Assembly (NCBI RefSeq): GCF_009649815.1
Contig: NZ_WJIC01000003.1
Coordinates: 434,001-498,000, forward strand
Origin: Nocardia sp. SYP-A9097
Lineage (GTDB): Bacteria; Actinomycetota; Actinomycetes; Mycobacteriales; Mycobacteriaceae
DNA length: 64,000 nucleotides
Direction of reading: 5' to 3'
Positions 52,454 to 61,085 of the stretch are shown here, piece after piece. Every line of letters starts with the position of its first letter. Position 1 is the first letter of the stretch. Below the pieces are notes generated by a model. It was given only the letters and a program-made list of their open reading frames with translations, was not told the DNA's origin and ran no database searches. The translations under genes were made by a program, and so were the position numbers.

Positions 52454-53377
52454 TCCGCCCGTCGTTCGGGAGAGCGCTTCGAACAGCCAGCGCTGGCCCG
52501 CGCCCGCGGTGGTCGAGGTGCCCATGATCTCGCCCGCACGCTGCCAATAGCGCTGTGTGCGGGCGTCCGCGTCGTGGTGGCCGGTGCCGAGTTGCTCGCG
52601 GAAGCCGGGCGTGTCGATGGTGTTTCGCGCGGCGGCATGCGCTGCCACGAACCGATCCAGCGCGGGGCCGGCGGCGGGTTCGCTGCCCGCGGCGATATGG
52701 GTCTCGGCCATACCGCACGCCTCGCCGACACCGGCGATCAATCCCGCGCGGTCGGAGAGGCGATACGGGTCCGAACGCCAGAGTTGTTGTGAGACAACCG
52801 TACTGAATGTGCGGTCGATGACGAGCATGACGAGCTCGGCGTAGGCGACAACCTGCTCCGGTGTCGGATCCTGGAGTCGGCCGGGCACATTCATATCGAG
52901 GAACCCGTCGAACAGGTCCGGCGGCACCGGCGTGAGTATCCGCCGCCAGAACGCTACGAGCGTGTCGTACGCGGACGCGGACGCGCCATTCTGCACATTC
53001 GCGAGCAGTTCGAGTCGCGCCGCGCGTTCGGCGGGGTCCGCGTTCTCTATGGCGCGCAAGGACGCTCGCCGCCAGGCGAGCTCATCGAGCTCGATATCCA
53101 CCGCCGCGCGTTCCGCCGCGACCGCCTCGGCGAGGGATTGTTCGCCGGTCAGCACCGCGCAGATCGCCGTCAATCCGACTCCGAGGGTGCGCAGTCGCCG
53201 CACCAGCAGCAGCCGTTCGGCTGCCCGGCCGGCATCGAACATGCGATGCCCGCCCGAGCTGCGTACCGACTCCAAAACCCCGTTATCGCAGTAGAAGCGA
53301 ATGGTGCGCACGGGTACGCCGGTGAGCTCGGCCAGCTCACCGATGCTCACCAATCCGCGCAGTGTGTCGTGGGTCAC
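52433..53377 (-). CDS. MerR-family regulator (paralogue of the one at 20190-21116)
   Basis: A 314-residue regulator with MerR helix-turn-helix (LVSIGELAELTGVPVRTIRF, YCDNGVLESVRSSGGHRMF) and a large C-terminal domain (WRRASLRAIENADPAER, then VVAYAELVMLVIDRTFS) closely related to the first paralogue. GTG at 53395 falls inside the operator palindrome, so GTG 53377 is preferred. It faces the DinB-like gene across a promoter with identical geometry to the acpM-side promoter. Confidence 0.85.
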   Translation of the reverse strand: MTHDTLRGLVSIGELAELTGVPVRTIRFYCDNGVLESVRSSGGHRMFDAGRAAERLLLVRRLRTLGVGLTAICAVLTGEQSLAEAVAAERAAVDIELDELAWRRASLRAIENADPAERAARLELLANVQNGASASAYDTLVAFWRRILTPVPPDLFDGFLDMNVPGRLQDPTPEQVVAYAELVMLVIDRTFSTVVSQQLWRSDPYRLSDRAGLIAGVGEACGMAETHIAAGSEPAAGPALDRFVAAHAAARNTIDTPGFREQLGTGHHDADARTQRYWQRAGEIMGTSTTAGAGQRWLFEALSRTTGGSGRRGA

Positions 53378-53383
53378 TATGGC

Positions 53384-53415
53384 TTGAACCTCCACCCGGG
53401 TGGAGTTCCTACGGT
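53384..53415 (+). promoter_or_regulatory. MerR-type promoter/operator of the DinB-like gene
   Basis: TTGAAC (53384-53389) and TACGGT (53410-53415) with a 20-bp spacer filled by the perfect palindrome CTCCACCCGGGTGGAG (53390-53405). Same arrangement as 21123-21154. Confidence 0.7.
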
Positions 53416-53445
53416 ACTAGCGCCGAAGCGAAAGGAATTCACCCG

Positions 53446-54093
53446 ATGATTACGACATCCGACGATATCTGGCGAGCCGTCGCCACCGAACGCGTCACCC
53501 TGGTGGAGTTGCTCGAATCGATCTCCGATCAGGATTGGGATCGCGCTTCGCTCTGCGCGGAGTGGCGCATCCGCGATGTGGTCGCACACGTGGTGCTCTC
53601 CAGCAATCCCACGCTCGGGGCACTGCTGATCAATCTGATTCGAGCGCGGGGCAGCATTACCCGGTTCGCGCGGGATACCGGAATACGGCATGCCGAGGCC
53701 AGGAGCTCGGGGCAACTGCTGGCGGAACTGCGCACCACCATCCCCATGCGCACCACCGCGCCGGGTACCACCCCGGCCGATCGCCTGATGGATGTACTCG
53801 TCCACATTCAGGACATCGCGATTCCACTCGGTCTGCGGGTCGAAATGCCCACGGCCGCAGCCCGTCTGGCCATCGAGCGGGTGTGGGCCACCAAATGGCT
53901 GTTCCACTCCGAACAGCGAATGTCCGGCTTCCGTCTCGTGGCAACCGACACCGACTGGACCGCTGGCACCGGAGCCCTGGTCGAAGGCCCGATCGCCGAC
54001 CTGCTGCTCCTCGCGACCGGTCGAGCCGTCCGCCTCGACGCACTCGCCGGCCCAGGCGCGGCCGCATTGATTCGCAGGGTGGGTGTCAGCTGA
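53446..54093 (+). CDS. DinB/mycothiol-dependent maleylpyruvate isomerase-like protein
   Basis: A 215-residue four-helix-bundle protein. The DinB-like start SDDIWRAVATERVTLVELLE includes SISDQDWDRASLCAEWRIRD and VVAHVVLSSN, the W/H pattern of mycothiol-dependent maleylpyruvate isomerases (TIGR03083). The second half holds DVLVHIQDIAIPLGL, where a metal histidine is expected. This family uses mycothiol for detoxification. The substrate is unknown. The start is 31 bp from the MerR -10 box. Confidence 0.82.
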   Translation: MITTSDDIWRAVATERVTLVELLESISDQDWDRASLCAEWRIRDVVAHVVLSSNPTLGALLINLIRARGSITRFARDTGIRHAEARSSGQLLAELRTTIPMRTTAPGTTPADRLMDVLVHIQDIAIPLGLRVEMPTAAARLAIERVWATKWLFHSEQRMSGFRLVATDTDWTAGTGALVEGPIADLLLLATGRAVRLDALAGPGAAALIRRVGVS

Positions 54094-54229
54094 CAGCGCG
54101 GAATCTCATGCCCGCGTAACGATTTGGCGGCTTCGTGGTGATCGGATGGATACGTCGGGAGTGAATACTGACATACCGGGGAACTCTCGGGTTGCAGGCC
54201 TTTCGTAGTCGGAGACCTAGGAGGACGCC

Positions 54230-54397
54230 ATGGACGAGCGGGTGTGTGTGGACTGCTGGCGGCGTGACAACCTCACTTTCGTACAGCGATTGGATCCCGC
54301 CTTCTGCAAGCCGGGACCGGTGCATCGGTGTGCGATGCACCGGGCGATGTTCGACGATCACCGGGGCACGGCGGGCGACGATCGCAAGGCGGCCTGA
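54230..54397 (+). CDS. Small Cys/His-rich protein, 55 residues
   Basis: A compact protein with likely zinc ligands: CVDC near the start, then FCKPGPVHRCAMH. A strong GGAGG lies five bases before the ATG, which makes it more credible than its length suggests. The pattern is like a short zinc ribbon. Function unknown. Lies between the DinB-like gene and convergent NmrA-type gene. Confidence 0.6.
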   Translation: MDERVCVDCWRRDNLTFVQRLDPAFCKPGPVHRCAMHRAMFDDHRGTAGDDRKAA

Positions 54398-54400
54398 CCG

Positions 54401-55249
54401 CTAGGTGCGAGATAGGTAGTCGCGCAGCGTGATCGGCGGCCGACCGGTGTACTGCTTGATCGATTCGGTCACCCGGAAGAGTTCATGGCCCGAGCCGATG
54501 GCCGCGAACATGGTCCAGAGCTGGGTCAGGTGCTCTACCGCGACGGGATCGCGGTAGCGCGAAATCGCGGTCTCGGCCCACTCTTCCGGGTCGACATGCA
54601 CATAGGGGACGCCGAAGTGTGCGGCGGCCGCGCCGACCGTCATGATCTCGCCCGCCAACCAGAGCACCGAATCCACCGGGCCGTCGGTGCGCAGTACGCC
54701 GGTGCCTACCCCCGCCACATCATCGGCGGCGATCAACGGCAGCACGGTATCGGGCGAGCCGAGCGGTAGCGCGAGGACGCCGCTGTCGCCGATCGCCACT
54801 CGCAGATTCTCGAAGAAGACCGCGGCACGCAGGTGGACAGCGCCGATCTCGGCGCGGTCGAGGACCTGTTCGGCCACCCAGTGCCTGCGCATATGCGGTG
54901 TGCCCGCATTATGCGCCGATCCCAGCTGGGAGACCGCGACCACGCGCCGCATCCCGGATTCGCGGGCCGCCGCCGCGAAAACGGCTGTGGCGTCCAGCAT
55001 TCCGGCGGTGACCGGATAGGTGAAGTAGGCGCTGCGCACACCCTGCACGGCGGGTAGCACCGAGGTGATCTCGCGCAGATCGCCGCGGACCACCTCCGCG
55101 CCGAGATCCTTCAATTCGGCCGCGCGGGCATCATCGCTGTGTACGAACGCGCGCACCGGAAGGCCCGCGCGCAGTAGTGATTCGGCGACCGTGCGGCCGG
55201 TGCCGCCCTGACTGCCGCCGGCCGCACCGGTGACGAGAATGGGTTCCAT
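54401..55249 (-). CDS. NmrA/SDR-type NAD(P)-binding protein
   Basis: A 282-residue atypical short-chain dehydrogenase. The Rossmann motif is VTGAAGGSQGGTGRTVAESL (about 6-25) and the remainder follows NmrA-like redox sensors/quinone reductases (VVRGDLREITSVLPAVQGV, VVAVSQLGSAHNAGT). No catalytic YxxxK is seen, consistent with NmrA-type members. ATG at 55249 sits 12 bp after the saccharopine-dehydrogenase-like gene, so the two form an operon. Confidence 0.85.
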   Translation of the reverse strand: MEPILVTGAAGGSQGGTGRTVAESLLRAGLPVRAFVHSDDARAAELKDLGAEVVRGDLREITSVLPAVQGVRSAYFTYPVTAGMLDATAVFAAAARESGMRRVVAVSQLGSAHNAGTPHMRRHWVAEQVLDRAEIGAVHLRAAVFFENLRVAIGDSGVLALPLGSPDTVLPLIAADDVAGVGTGVLRTDGPVDSVLWLAGEIMTVGAAAAHFGVPYVHVDPEEWAETAISRYRDPVAVEHLTQLWTMFAAIGSGHELFRVTESIKQYTGRPPITLRDYLSRT

Positions 55250-55260
55250 CGCTGTGCTCC

Positions 55261-56265
55261 TCACGCCTTTTCCGGCAGTTCGAGGGTGAATGCGCCGTGT
55301 TCGGCGAGGGTGTTCAGGAATTCGGTGGCGTCGAAAGCCTCTGCGGGACTTGCCACTCCGCTCTTGGCGGTGCCCTCGGCGAGGCGGATCGCCGCCTCCA
55401 CCGAGGCCAGCGCCCCGGCGCGCCAGAGATCGCGGCCGCGCAGGTTTCCGGTCGCCGAGCCGGACGCGGCGAGAACCTGTGCGGTAATGGTGAATTCGCT
55501 CGCCGCGCGCGTCTCGGAGTCGACCTGCTCGCTGGTGAACGCTTGATCTTCGGCGAAGGTGGCGGCGGTGAGCTGGGCCTCCACCGCTTTGGAGTGGGTG
55601 TGCCGGGGGACGGTGACGGCTTCGGGGAAAGGCACCGGTGCGATCATCGGTCGCGGACCGACCGGCGGTGGAAATGCGAAGATCGCCTGGCGCGGTTCGA
55701 CGAACCCGTACTGCTGCTGCCCGTCGGAATAGCCGATGCGGTCGGTATCGGCGAAGAGCAATCGCGCGGTCTCCACCGCGCCGTGTGTCATCATCCAATT
55801 GGTGACCGCGTAAGCCACGGTAATACGGTCGATTTCGGGGACATCGCGTGCGACCGCCCCCGCGAGCAGATCGCCGAGTCCGCCATAGAAACTCACACTC
55901 GGCAGCATGGTGACCCCGGCTCGCTGCGCGCGCTCGGGAAAGGTATCGAACAGCCGCTTCACATGGTGCACCTCGACGGCATGATCGACATAGTGACAAC
56001 CACCCTCGACAGCGGCCGTGGCGACCGGCAGTCCCGTGGTGGTGAACGGCCCCGCACAGTGGATGAGCACGTCCGCGGCCTCGGCGAGCGCCCGTAGTGC
56101 GCGGGGATCATCGACGCCCGCGGGCATGACGCGGGCCTGCCCGAGTGCGGCCAGGGCATCCGGATCTCGCCCGGAGACAATCACATCCCCGCCCCGGGCG
56201 AGAAGTTCGGCGGTAACCAGGCGACCGGTATGACCGGTGGCCCCATAAACTGCGTATACAGTCAT
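55261..56265 (-). CDS. Saccharopine-dehydrogenase-like NAD(P)-binding protein
   Basis: A 334-residue protein. The nucleotide motif is VYGATGHTGRLVTAELLARG (about 5-24), then VLIHCAGPFTTTGLPVATAA and YVDHAVEVHHVKRLF follow as in trans-acting enoyl reductase/saccharopine-reductase-like proteins of actinobacteria. The C-terminal region has an alpha/beta substrate domain. Reaction unknown. ATG 56265 is preferred over TTG 56274. Leads a two-gene operon. Confidence 0.85.
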   Translation of the reverse strand: MTVYAVYGATGHTGRLVTAELLARGGDVIVSGRDPDALAALGQARVMPAGVDDPRALRALAEAADVLIHCAGPFTTTGLPVATAAVEGGCHYVDHAVEVHHVKRLFDTFPERAQRAGVTMLPSVSFYGGLGDLLAGAVARDVPEIDRITVAYAVTNWMMTHGAVETARLLFADTDRIGYSDGQQQYGFVEPRQAIFAFPPPVGPRPMIAPVPFPEAVTVPRHTHSKAVEAQLTAATFAEDQAFTSEQVDSETRAASEFTITAQVLAASGSATGNLRGRDLWRAGALASVEAAIRLAEGTAKSGVASPAEAFDATEFLNTLAEHGAFTLELPEKA

Positions 56266-56777
56266 GAAGATCAACTCTTAACGCTGATAGGCAAATTGAA
56301 ATCTGCCGATCGAGCGTATGCCCGGCCACCGACAAGTTCGGTTGTGCGCCAGCCCCGTTCGAGTCCGGCTCGCTCACACGCGGGCGGTGTGAGCAGGTCG
56401 TCAGGCTATATCGCGAGTGATTCCTTGTGGTTCGGCCTCATCGAACATGACTCCCTCCCACCAGGAGGCGAGGGGACTTGGCTCGGGCCAGCAGGCATCG
56501 GCGCCGCTGACTGCTTTCGTGGATTTCTGATCGAGTTCGAGATGGGTTGATGTTGCTTTCCTGCTCACGCTGGGTTGCTCCTGCGTTCTGCCGCCAGACG
56601 GCTGCAACTGGACAGTTGGGCACTGCAGCCATTCCCGTTTTGGTCAGTTTGAAACAAACACCAGGTTAGGCGTTATCCCCGCGCTTCATCGGGTTTCGGT
56701 ACGGTTCGCCGAAAATACTTGTCCCGCCGCGGCTTTGGCACGGAATACTGCCGCTGCCGACCTTCGTGGTCATCCAC
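56266..56777. other. Intergenic gap without a gene
   Basis: About 510 bp between divergent flanking units. Minus-strand short frames (56401-56607) end in a protein-like GVMFDEAEPQGITRDIA but lack a start signal. Probably promoters of the left-hand operon and nothing more that I can support. Confidence 0.45.
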
Positions 56778-57380
56778 TCACAATGGCGCCGGTGTGGACC
56801 CCGCGTTGACGCCGACCGCCGCGGCGATGAACCGCCAAAGTCCTTCTGTCGCGGCATCTATCGTGGGCCGGGGGTGGCGGCGGAGCTGTTCGGCCATACC
56901 GTGCCGAAGTGCGCCCATGACACACGCGCCCGCGAGGTCGGGATCGATGCCGGGGTCGAGTTCGCCGGATTCCTGCCCGGTGCGGATATTGCGGCCCGCG
57001 GATTCGATAATGCGCTCGAGGGTGGCGGCCTCCACCTCGGCGACCTCGGGTTCGGTGCTGATCCGGCCGAGTAGGAGTTCCGCGAGTGGATCGCCGAAGT
57101 GGTATTCCACGAAATTGCGGGTGCGGGCGCGCTCGCGGGCGGCCCAGCCCTGCTCGTTGGCGATGGTCTCGTCGGCGACGGCGGCGACCAGACCGGCGTG
57201 GAACTCCTCGTAAATCGCCACCAGCAGACCGGCTTTGGAGCCGAAGTGGTGATAGAGCGCGCCCGTGCTCAGCCCGGAACGCCGTTTGAGTGAATTCAGA
57301 TCGACCACGCCATTGGCCGCCACCAGCTCCGCGCGGGCAGCATCGAGTAGTTGTTGACGTCCCAGGGGAGGGCGTGCCAT
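56778..57380 (-). CDS. TetR-family regulator
   Basis: A 200-residue repressor. The N-terminal helix-turn-helix is LKRRSGLSTGALYHHFGSKA (about 31-50), followed by a helical ligand domain with an alanine-rich end. It is divergent from the dioxygenase gene and an inverted repeat TAACA-N11-TGTTA lies between them, so it is likely to repress that gene. ATG start. Confidence 0.9.
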   Translation of the reverse strand: MARPPLGRQQLLDAARAELVAANGVVDLNSLKRRSGLSTGALYHHFGSKAGLLVAIYEEFHAGLVAAVADETIANEQGWAARERARTRNFVEYHFGDPLAELLLGRISTEPEVAEVEAATLERIIESAGRNIRTGQESGELDPGIDPDLAGACVMGALRHGMAEQLRRHPRPTIDAATEGLWRFIAAAVGVNAGSTPAPL

Positions 57381-57391
57381 GCTCCGAAGAA

Positions 57392-57412
57392 TAACAGAAC
57401 TGAATTATGTTA
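57392..57412. promoter_or_regulatory. TetR operator candidate TAACA-N11-TGTTA
   Basis: Inverted repeat in the 47-bp space between the TetR gene (start 57380) and the dioxygenase (57428), just upstream of the latter's ribosome binding site (GGAGG at 57417). Confidence 0.6.
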
Positions 57413-57427
57413 AAACGGAGGTGTGCC

Positions 57428-58273
57428 GTGAGCGCTGAAGTCTCATCTGTGCAGGATCTCGCCGGTGACCTGGCCGGAACCTATCGCCGGACCGAAAGTA
57501 GCGGGCACACCGTCGATCCCGAAGTGGTCGACGCCGATCTGGCCGCCCTGCTGCGCGACGGCTACGTCATCCTGCCGGATCTGATCACCGCACAGGAGAT
57601 CCAAGCGATCCGTGACGATACCGATCCACTGCTGAACCTCAAGGGCCGCAACAATTTCGAAGGCCACGCCACCCAGCGCATCTACAGTGTGCTGAACAAA
57701 ACCCGCAGCTGCGATCGCCTGGCCGCCCACCCGCGTGTGCTGGCCCTGCTCGACCGCCTGCTCATGCCGAACTACCTGCTCTCCATGCTGCAGGTCATCA
57801 ATATCCTGCCCGGTGAATCAGCCCAGATGCTGCACACCGATGACGGCTTCTACCCTCTCCCGCGCCCCCGTCAGGCCCTGAGTGCCGCCACCATCTGGGC
57901 CATAGACGATTTCACCGCCACCAACGGTGCCACCGAAATCGTCCTCGGCAGCCAGGACTGGGGTGATGAACTCCCGCAAGAGGATTCGGACCGCCGGCCC
58001 GTCATCATGTCCGCCGGCTCCTGCGTTTTCTTCCTCGGTACCCTCTGGCACGGCGGCGGCCCCAACCACTCCACCGCGCCCCGCCTGGCCGTCACCGCCC
58101 AATACTGCGAACCCTGGCTCCGCCCCCAAGAAGCCTTCACCCTCTCCACCCCGCATGACATCGCCCGCATAGTCGACGAGGACATCCGCCGCATGCTTGG
58201 CTATAGCATCCACCCGCCCTTCATCGGCCAGGTAGACGGCATGCACCCCAAACGCCTCCTCGAAGCCGAGTAA
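57428..58273 (+). CDS. Phytanoyl-CoA dioxygenase (PhyH) family oxygenase
   Basis: A 281-residue Fe(II)/2-oxoglutarate oxygenase. The facial triad is visible as HTD in MLHTDDGFYPLPRP (near 138-140) and a distal His in FFLGTLWHGGGPNHS. Arg for 2OG is expected in the ARLAVTAQY region (APRLAVTAQYC). The substrate is unknown. GGAGG at 57417 supports GTG 57428 over the frame from 57407. Divergent from its probable TetR repressor. Confidence 0.88.
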   Translation: MSAEVSSVQDLAGDLAGTYRRTESSGHTVDPEVVDADLAALLRDGYVILPDLITAQEIQAIRDDTDPLLNLKGRNNFEGHATQRIYSVLNKTRSCDRLAAHPRVLALLDRLLMPNYLLSMLQVINILPGESAQMLHTDDGFYPLPRPRQALSAATIWAIDDFTATNGATEIVLGSQDWGDELPQEDSDRRPVIMSAGSCVFFLGTLWHGGGPNHSTAPRLAVTAQYCEPWLRPQEAFTLSTPHDIARIVDEDIRRMLGYSIHPPFIGQVDGMHPKRLLEAE

Positions 58274-58297
58274 TTCGACGAGGTGAGTCGGCGTGTG

Positions 58298-58615
58298 CTA
58301 TTTCGGCGGAGATGCCTCGGCGACCACCTCATAGACCGCGGGGTTGGCCTTGGCGGTGGCCGCTGCCGCGGCCCGCGTCATTGCCATGGTCGGATCGCCC
58401 AGTGCGGACTCCGCCTGCGCGAGACCGTCCCACAGCGCGAAATCCGTTACCGCGAAACGGGTCTCGGGTTGAATCGCTCGATGTAGGCACGCCGTCCGGA
58501 AACCCGGTGCCGCACTGAGCGATTCGCCGAACTCTTGCCAAGAGTCGATGAGCCCGTCAGTATCCGCGTGCGGGGTTTCGAAGATGTCGATCGATGTGAC
58601 TTCGGTGTCGGTCAT
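58298..58615 (-). CDS. Antibiotic-biosynthesis-monooxygenase-like small protein
   Basis: A 105-residue ferredoxin-like protein (IDIFETPHADTDGLIDSWQE, FRTACLHRAIQPETRFAVTD, FALWDGLAQAESAL). This matches ABM/EthD-like dimeric alpha-beta barrels that oxidise or bind small aromatics. ATG 58615 (MTDTEVTS). It ends 24 bp after the dioxygenase stop on the other strand. Confidence 0.75.
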   Translation of the reverse strand: MTDTEVTSIDIFETPHADTDGLIDSWQEFGESLSAAPGFRTACLHRAIQPETRFAVTDFALWDGLAQAESALGDPTMAMTRAAAAATAKANPAVYEVVAEASPPK

Positions 58616-58663
58616 TTCCCCGGTCTCATTCCTCAACCACACTCGAGGTCAACGCTTCTCGTG

Positions 58664-59254
58664 CTACTTGTCCGCCCAGGAGGGGAGGCCGGCGCAGGTG
58701 ATCTCGGCGATCTCGGTGAGGCGGGTGGGGGAGGTGTGGAGGCGGCTGAGTTGGATCAGGCCCTGGGAGACCAGGATGATGTTGGCGCTGAGGGCTGAGA
58801 CTTCGGCTGTGGTGACGGTGTGGGCGGCGGGGTGGAGTCGGGTGGCTACGCCGGATTCCATGGCGGTGGTGGTGCGGGAGGCTATGGTCGCTACCTCGGG
58901 GATGCGGGAGGCGAGGTGGGCGACGCTGTTGATCATGAGGCAGCCGCGGCGGTGGGGTTGGGTGGCGCAGTCTTCGATAATGGCGCGTAGCAGGGCGCGG
59001 ATGGCGGAGCGGGCGGTGCCGGGGGCGGATTCGGTGGTGGCGCGGACGAATTGGGCTCTGGCCTCGCAGTAGCGTTCGAACGCGGCGAGGAACAGTCCCT
59101 GTTTGCTGCCGTATGCCGCGTAGATGCTGCCATTGCCGACGCCGGTGGCGGCGGAGACGTCCTCCACCGAGGTGCTGTCGTATCCGTTGGACCAGAACAG
59201 CTCTGTCGCGGCGTCCAGGAGATTCGATTCGTCGAATCGTCGCGCGCGGCCCAT
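58664..59254 (-). CDS. TetR-family regulator
   Basis: A 196-residue TetR protein. The helix-turn-helix is VSAATGVGNGSIYAAYGSKQ (about 33-52). The ligand domain includes HRRGCLMINSVAHLASRIPE, the pattern of the TetR_C group with Cys in the effector domain. It is divergent from the GlxA-type regulator across a 24-bp perfect palindrome. Confidence 0.88.
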   Translation of the reverse strand: MGRARRFDESNLLDAATELFWSNGYDSTSVEDVSAATGVGNGSIYAAYGSKQGLFLAAFERYCEARAQFVRATTESAPGTARSAIRALLRAIIEDCATQPHRRGCLMINSVAHLASRIPEVATIASRTTTAMESGVATRLHPAAHTVTTAEVSALSANIILVSQGLIQLSRLHTSPTRLTEIAEITCAGLPSWADK

Positions 59255-59302
59255 GCGCTCAACCTACCAATGCCGCTGCCGAGTTGCCTGTCACAGGCCT
59301 TG

Positions 59303-59326
59303 ATTGTGGAGGCATACCTCCACAAT
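59303..59326. promoter_or_regulatory. Perfect palindrome between TetR and GlxA-type regulator
   Basis: Ten-base arms ATTGTGGAGG / CCTCCACAAT around CATA, immediately before the ATG at 59328. It is a strong dimeric operator candidate and could serve either regulator. Confidence 0.65.
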
Positions 59327-59327
59327 A

Positions 59328-60347
59328 ATGGCGGACGTGTCCTCTACTAGTGCGGTCAAGGGTCGCCGGCGGATCGGAATACTGGTCTTCGACGGCGTGA
59401 AGATGCTCGACTTCGTAGGTCCCGCAGAGGTTTTCGTGGAGGCCAATCAATCGGTGGATGCGTATGAGGTGGTGCTGGTCTCGGCGGACGGGCGGGATGT
59501 ACAGACTTCCATCGGCGCGAAGGTGACGGTTTCGGGTACGGCCGCGGACGCCGGATCGTTCGATACCGTGGTGATTCCGGGTAGTGAGCTACCGCCCGCC
59601 AAATTCGTGACGCCGGAATTGCTCACCGCCATCAGGCAACTGGCGGGCGGTGCTCGGCGGCTGACCTCGATATGCAGCGGTACCTTCGCGCTTGCCGAGC
59701 TCGGCATGCTCGACGGCCGCCGCGCCACCACACATTGGAAATTCGCCAGGGATCTGGCCGCGCGGTATCCCGGCATCCGGGTGGATCCGGACGCCATCTT
59801 CGTGCGCGACGGAAACACCTACAGCTCAGCGGGTGTCGCGGCCGGGGTGGATCTGGCGCTGGCACTGGTCGAGGAGGATCACGGCGCGGATATCGCACGA
59901 GCGGTGGCGCAATCGCTGGTGGTGTACATGCAGCGCGCGGGTGGGCAATCGCAATTCTCGGCCTCACTGCACGGCGCCGCGCCGCGCAGTCCACTGGTGC
60001 GTTCGGTGGCGGATCTGATCTGCGCGGACCCGGCGTATCCGCATACGGTGCAATCCCTGGCCGAGCACGCCCGGGTGAGCGTCCGGCATCTGACCCGGCT
60101 GTTCCGTGCCGAATTGGAGAACTCGCCCGCAGAGTACGTGGCGTTCATCCGCTTCGGCCTGGCACGGGACAAACTGCACGCGGGCTACAGCGTGACCGAG
60201 GCCGCCATGGCCGCCGGATACGGTAGCAGCGAGGCCATGCGCCGCGCATTCATTGCGCGACTGGGCATTTCGCCACGCAAGTATCAGCAGCGTTTCCGCT
60301 CTACCGGAGCCACCGCCTATCCTGCGGCGGTCCTCGCCGTGTCCTGA
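59328..60347 (+). CDS. GlxA-type transcriptional regulator (DJ-1/PfpI + AraC)
   Basis: A 339-residue regulator. The first 190 residues form a DJ-1/PfpI domain (GILVFDGVKMLDFVGPAEVF, VIPGSELPP, ICSGTFALAELGML with the elbow cysteine). The rest holds the AraC double helix-turn-helix (LAEHARVSVRHLTRLFRAEL, VTEAAMAAGYGSSEAMRRAF). It senses a ligand and activates target promoters. The start could also be GTG 59337. Targets are unknown. A palindrome overlaps its translation start region. Confidence 0.88.
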   Translation: MADVSSTSAVKGRRRIGILVFDGVKMLDFVGPAEVFVEANQSVDAYEVVLVSADGRDVQTSIGAKVTVSGTAADAGSFDTVVIPGSELPPAKFVTPELLTAIRQLAGGARRLTSICSGTFALAELGMLDGRRATTHWKFARDLAARYPGIRVDPDAIFVRDGNTYSSAGVAAGVDLALALVEEDHGADIARAVAQSLVVYMQRAGGQSQFSASLHGAAPRSPLVRSVADLICADPAYPHTVQSLAEHARVSVRHLTRLFRAELENSPAEYVAFIRFGLARDKLHAGYSVTEAAMAAGYGSSEAMRRAFIARLGISPRKYQQRFRSTGATAYPAAVLAVS

Positions 60348-60504
60348 ACGCATGTCCCGATCGGGGGGAATTAGTACGGAATTAGTACACCACCACGGTG
60401 CTGAAGGAGGCGCTGAGGTGACGGTTCGATCGATTCATCGCGTCGATTGGTCGGGCGACACATCGCCGACACGCTGAGGACGCGCTTAACGGCGCGGATT
60501 GTCA

Positions 60505-60529
60505 GTTTGGGGCGGGCGGGGCCGGGCAT
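60505..60529 (+). promoter_or_regulatory. Candidate SigB/SigF promoter (GTTT-N15-GGGCAT)
   Basis: GTTT at 60505 and GGGCAT at 60524, 15 bases apart, differ from the class consensus only in the -10 element. It lies 45 bp before the small membrane protein gene. Confidence 0.4.
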
Positions 60530-60574
60530 CCCGGAGGGGTTGGGGAGAACGACCAGCCGAAGGAGAACCCCTCG

Positions 60575-60886
60575 ATGAGTCAGCACGCCGGCTTTTCCGA
60601 TACCAGCGGAACGCCTACCGGAGAGTCCATCCTCGATACCGTCAACGGCACCGGCCTGGTCTTATTGCTTTTCGGAAGTCTCGTACTCGGATCGACCCTG
60701 ACCGCCGCGGGGTCCGGTTTCACCGTCTGGTCCGTGATCGGCGTGCTCGCCAGTGTGTTGTGCCTGGTCACGGGCGCGGCGGTGGTGCGTATCGAGCATC
60801 ACCGCGCGCACGTGGACGAACGGGTCAGCGCGGCAGGAAACGACCGACCAAGAACAATAGGATTACCGCGCCACCCAGGCAGGTGA
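60575..60886 (+). CDS. Small membrane protein with two helices
   Basis: A 103-residue protein with a polar N-terminus and two hydrophobic helices (TGLVLLLFGSLVLGSTLTA and VWSVIGVLASVLCLVTGAAV), then a basic tail. GAAGGAG lies upstream of the ATG. Its end overlaps the convergent GlsB-type gene by about 60 bp. A stress-sigma promoter may drive it. Function unknown. Confidence 0.7.
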   Translation: MSQHAGFSDTSGTPTGESILDTVNGTGLVLLLFGSLVLGSTLTAAGSGFTVWSVIGVLASVLCLVTGAAVVRIEHHRAHVDERVSAAGNDRPRTIGLPRHPGR

Positions 60887-61085
60887 AGAAGCTGAACCAC
60901 AATCCGCTGCCATTGACATCCACCCCGAGAATCTTGAGCAGGAATCCACCCAGCAAACCACCGACAACGCCGACCACAATATTCAGCAGAATGCCCTGCT
61001 GAGCGTCGGTCTTCATCAACTTGCTGGCAATCCACCCGGCGAGACCACCGATAATGATCCAGCCGAGAATTCCTAGACCGAGCAT
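60825..61085 (-). CDS. GlsB/YeaQ/YmgE-family small membrane protein
   Basis: An 86-residue protein with three helices. The typical glycine-rich start GILGWIIIGGLAGWIASKLM and GVVGGLLGGFLLKILGV are transglycosylase-associated-protein landmarks. These are stress-induced membrane proteins of unknown action. ATG 61085 has GGAGAAC upstream. Confidence 0.85.
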   Translation of the reverse strand: MLGLGILGWIIIGGLAGWIASKLMKTDAQQGILLNIVVGVVGGLLGGFLLKILGVDVNGSGLWFSFFTCLGGAVILLFLVGRFLPR

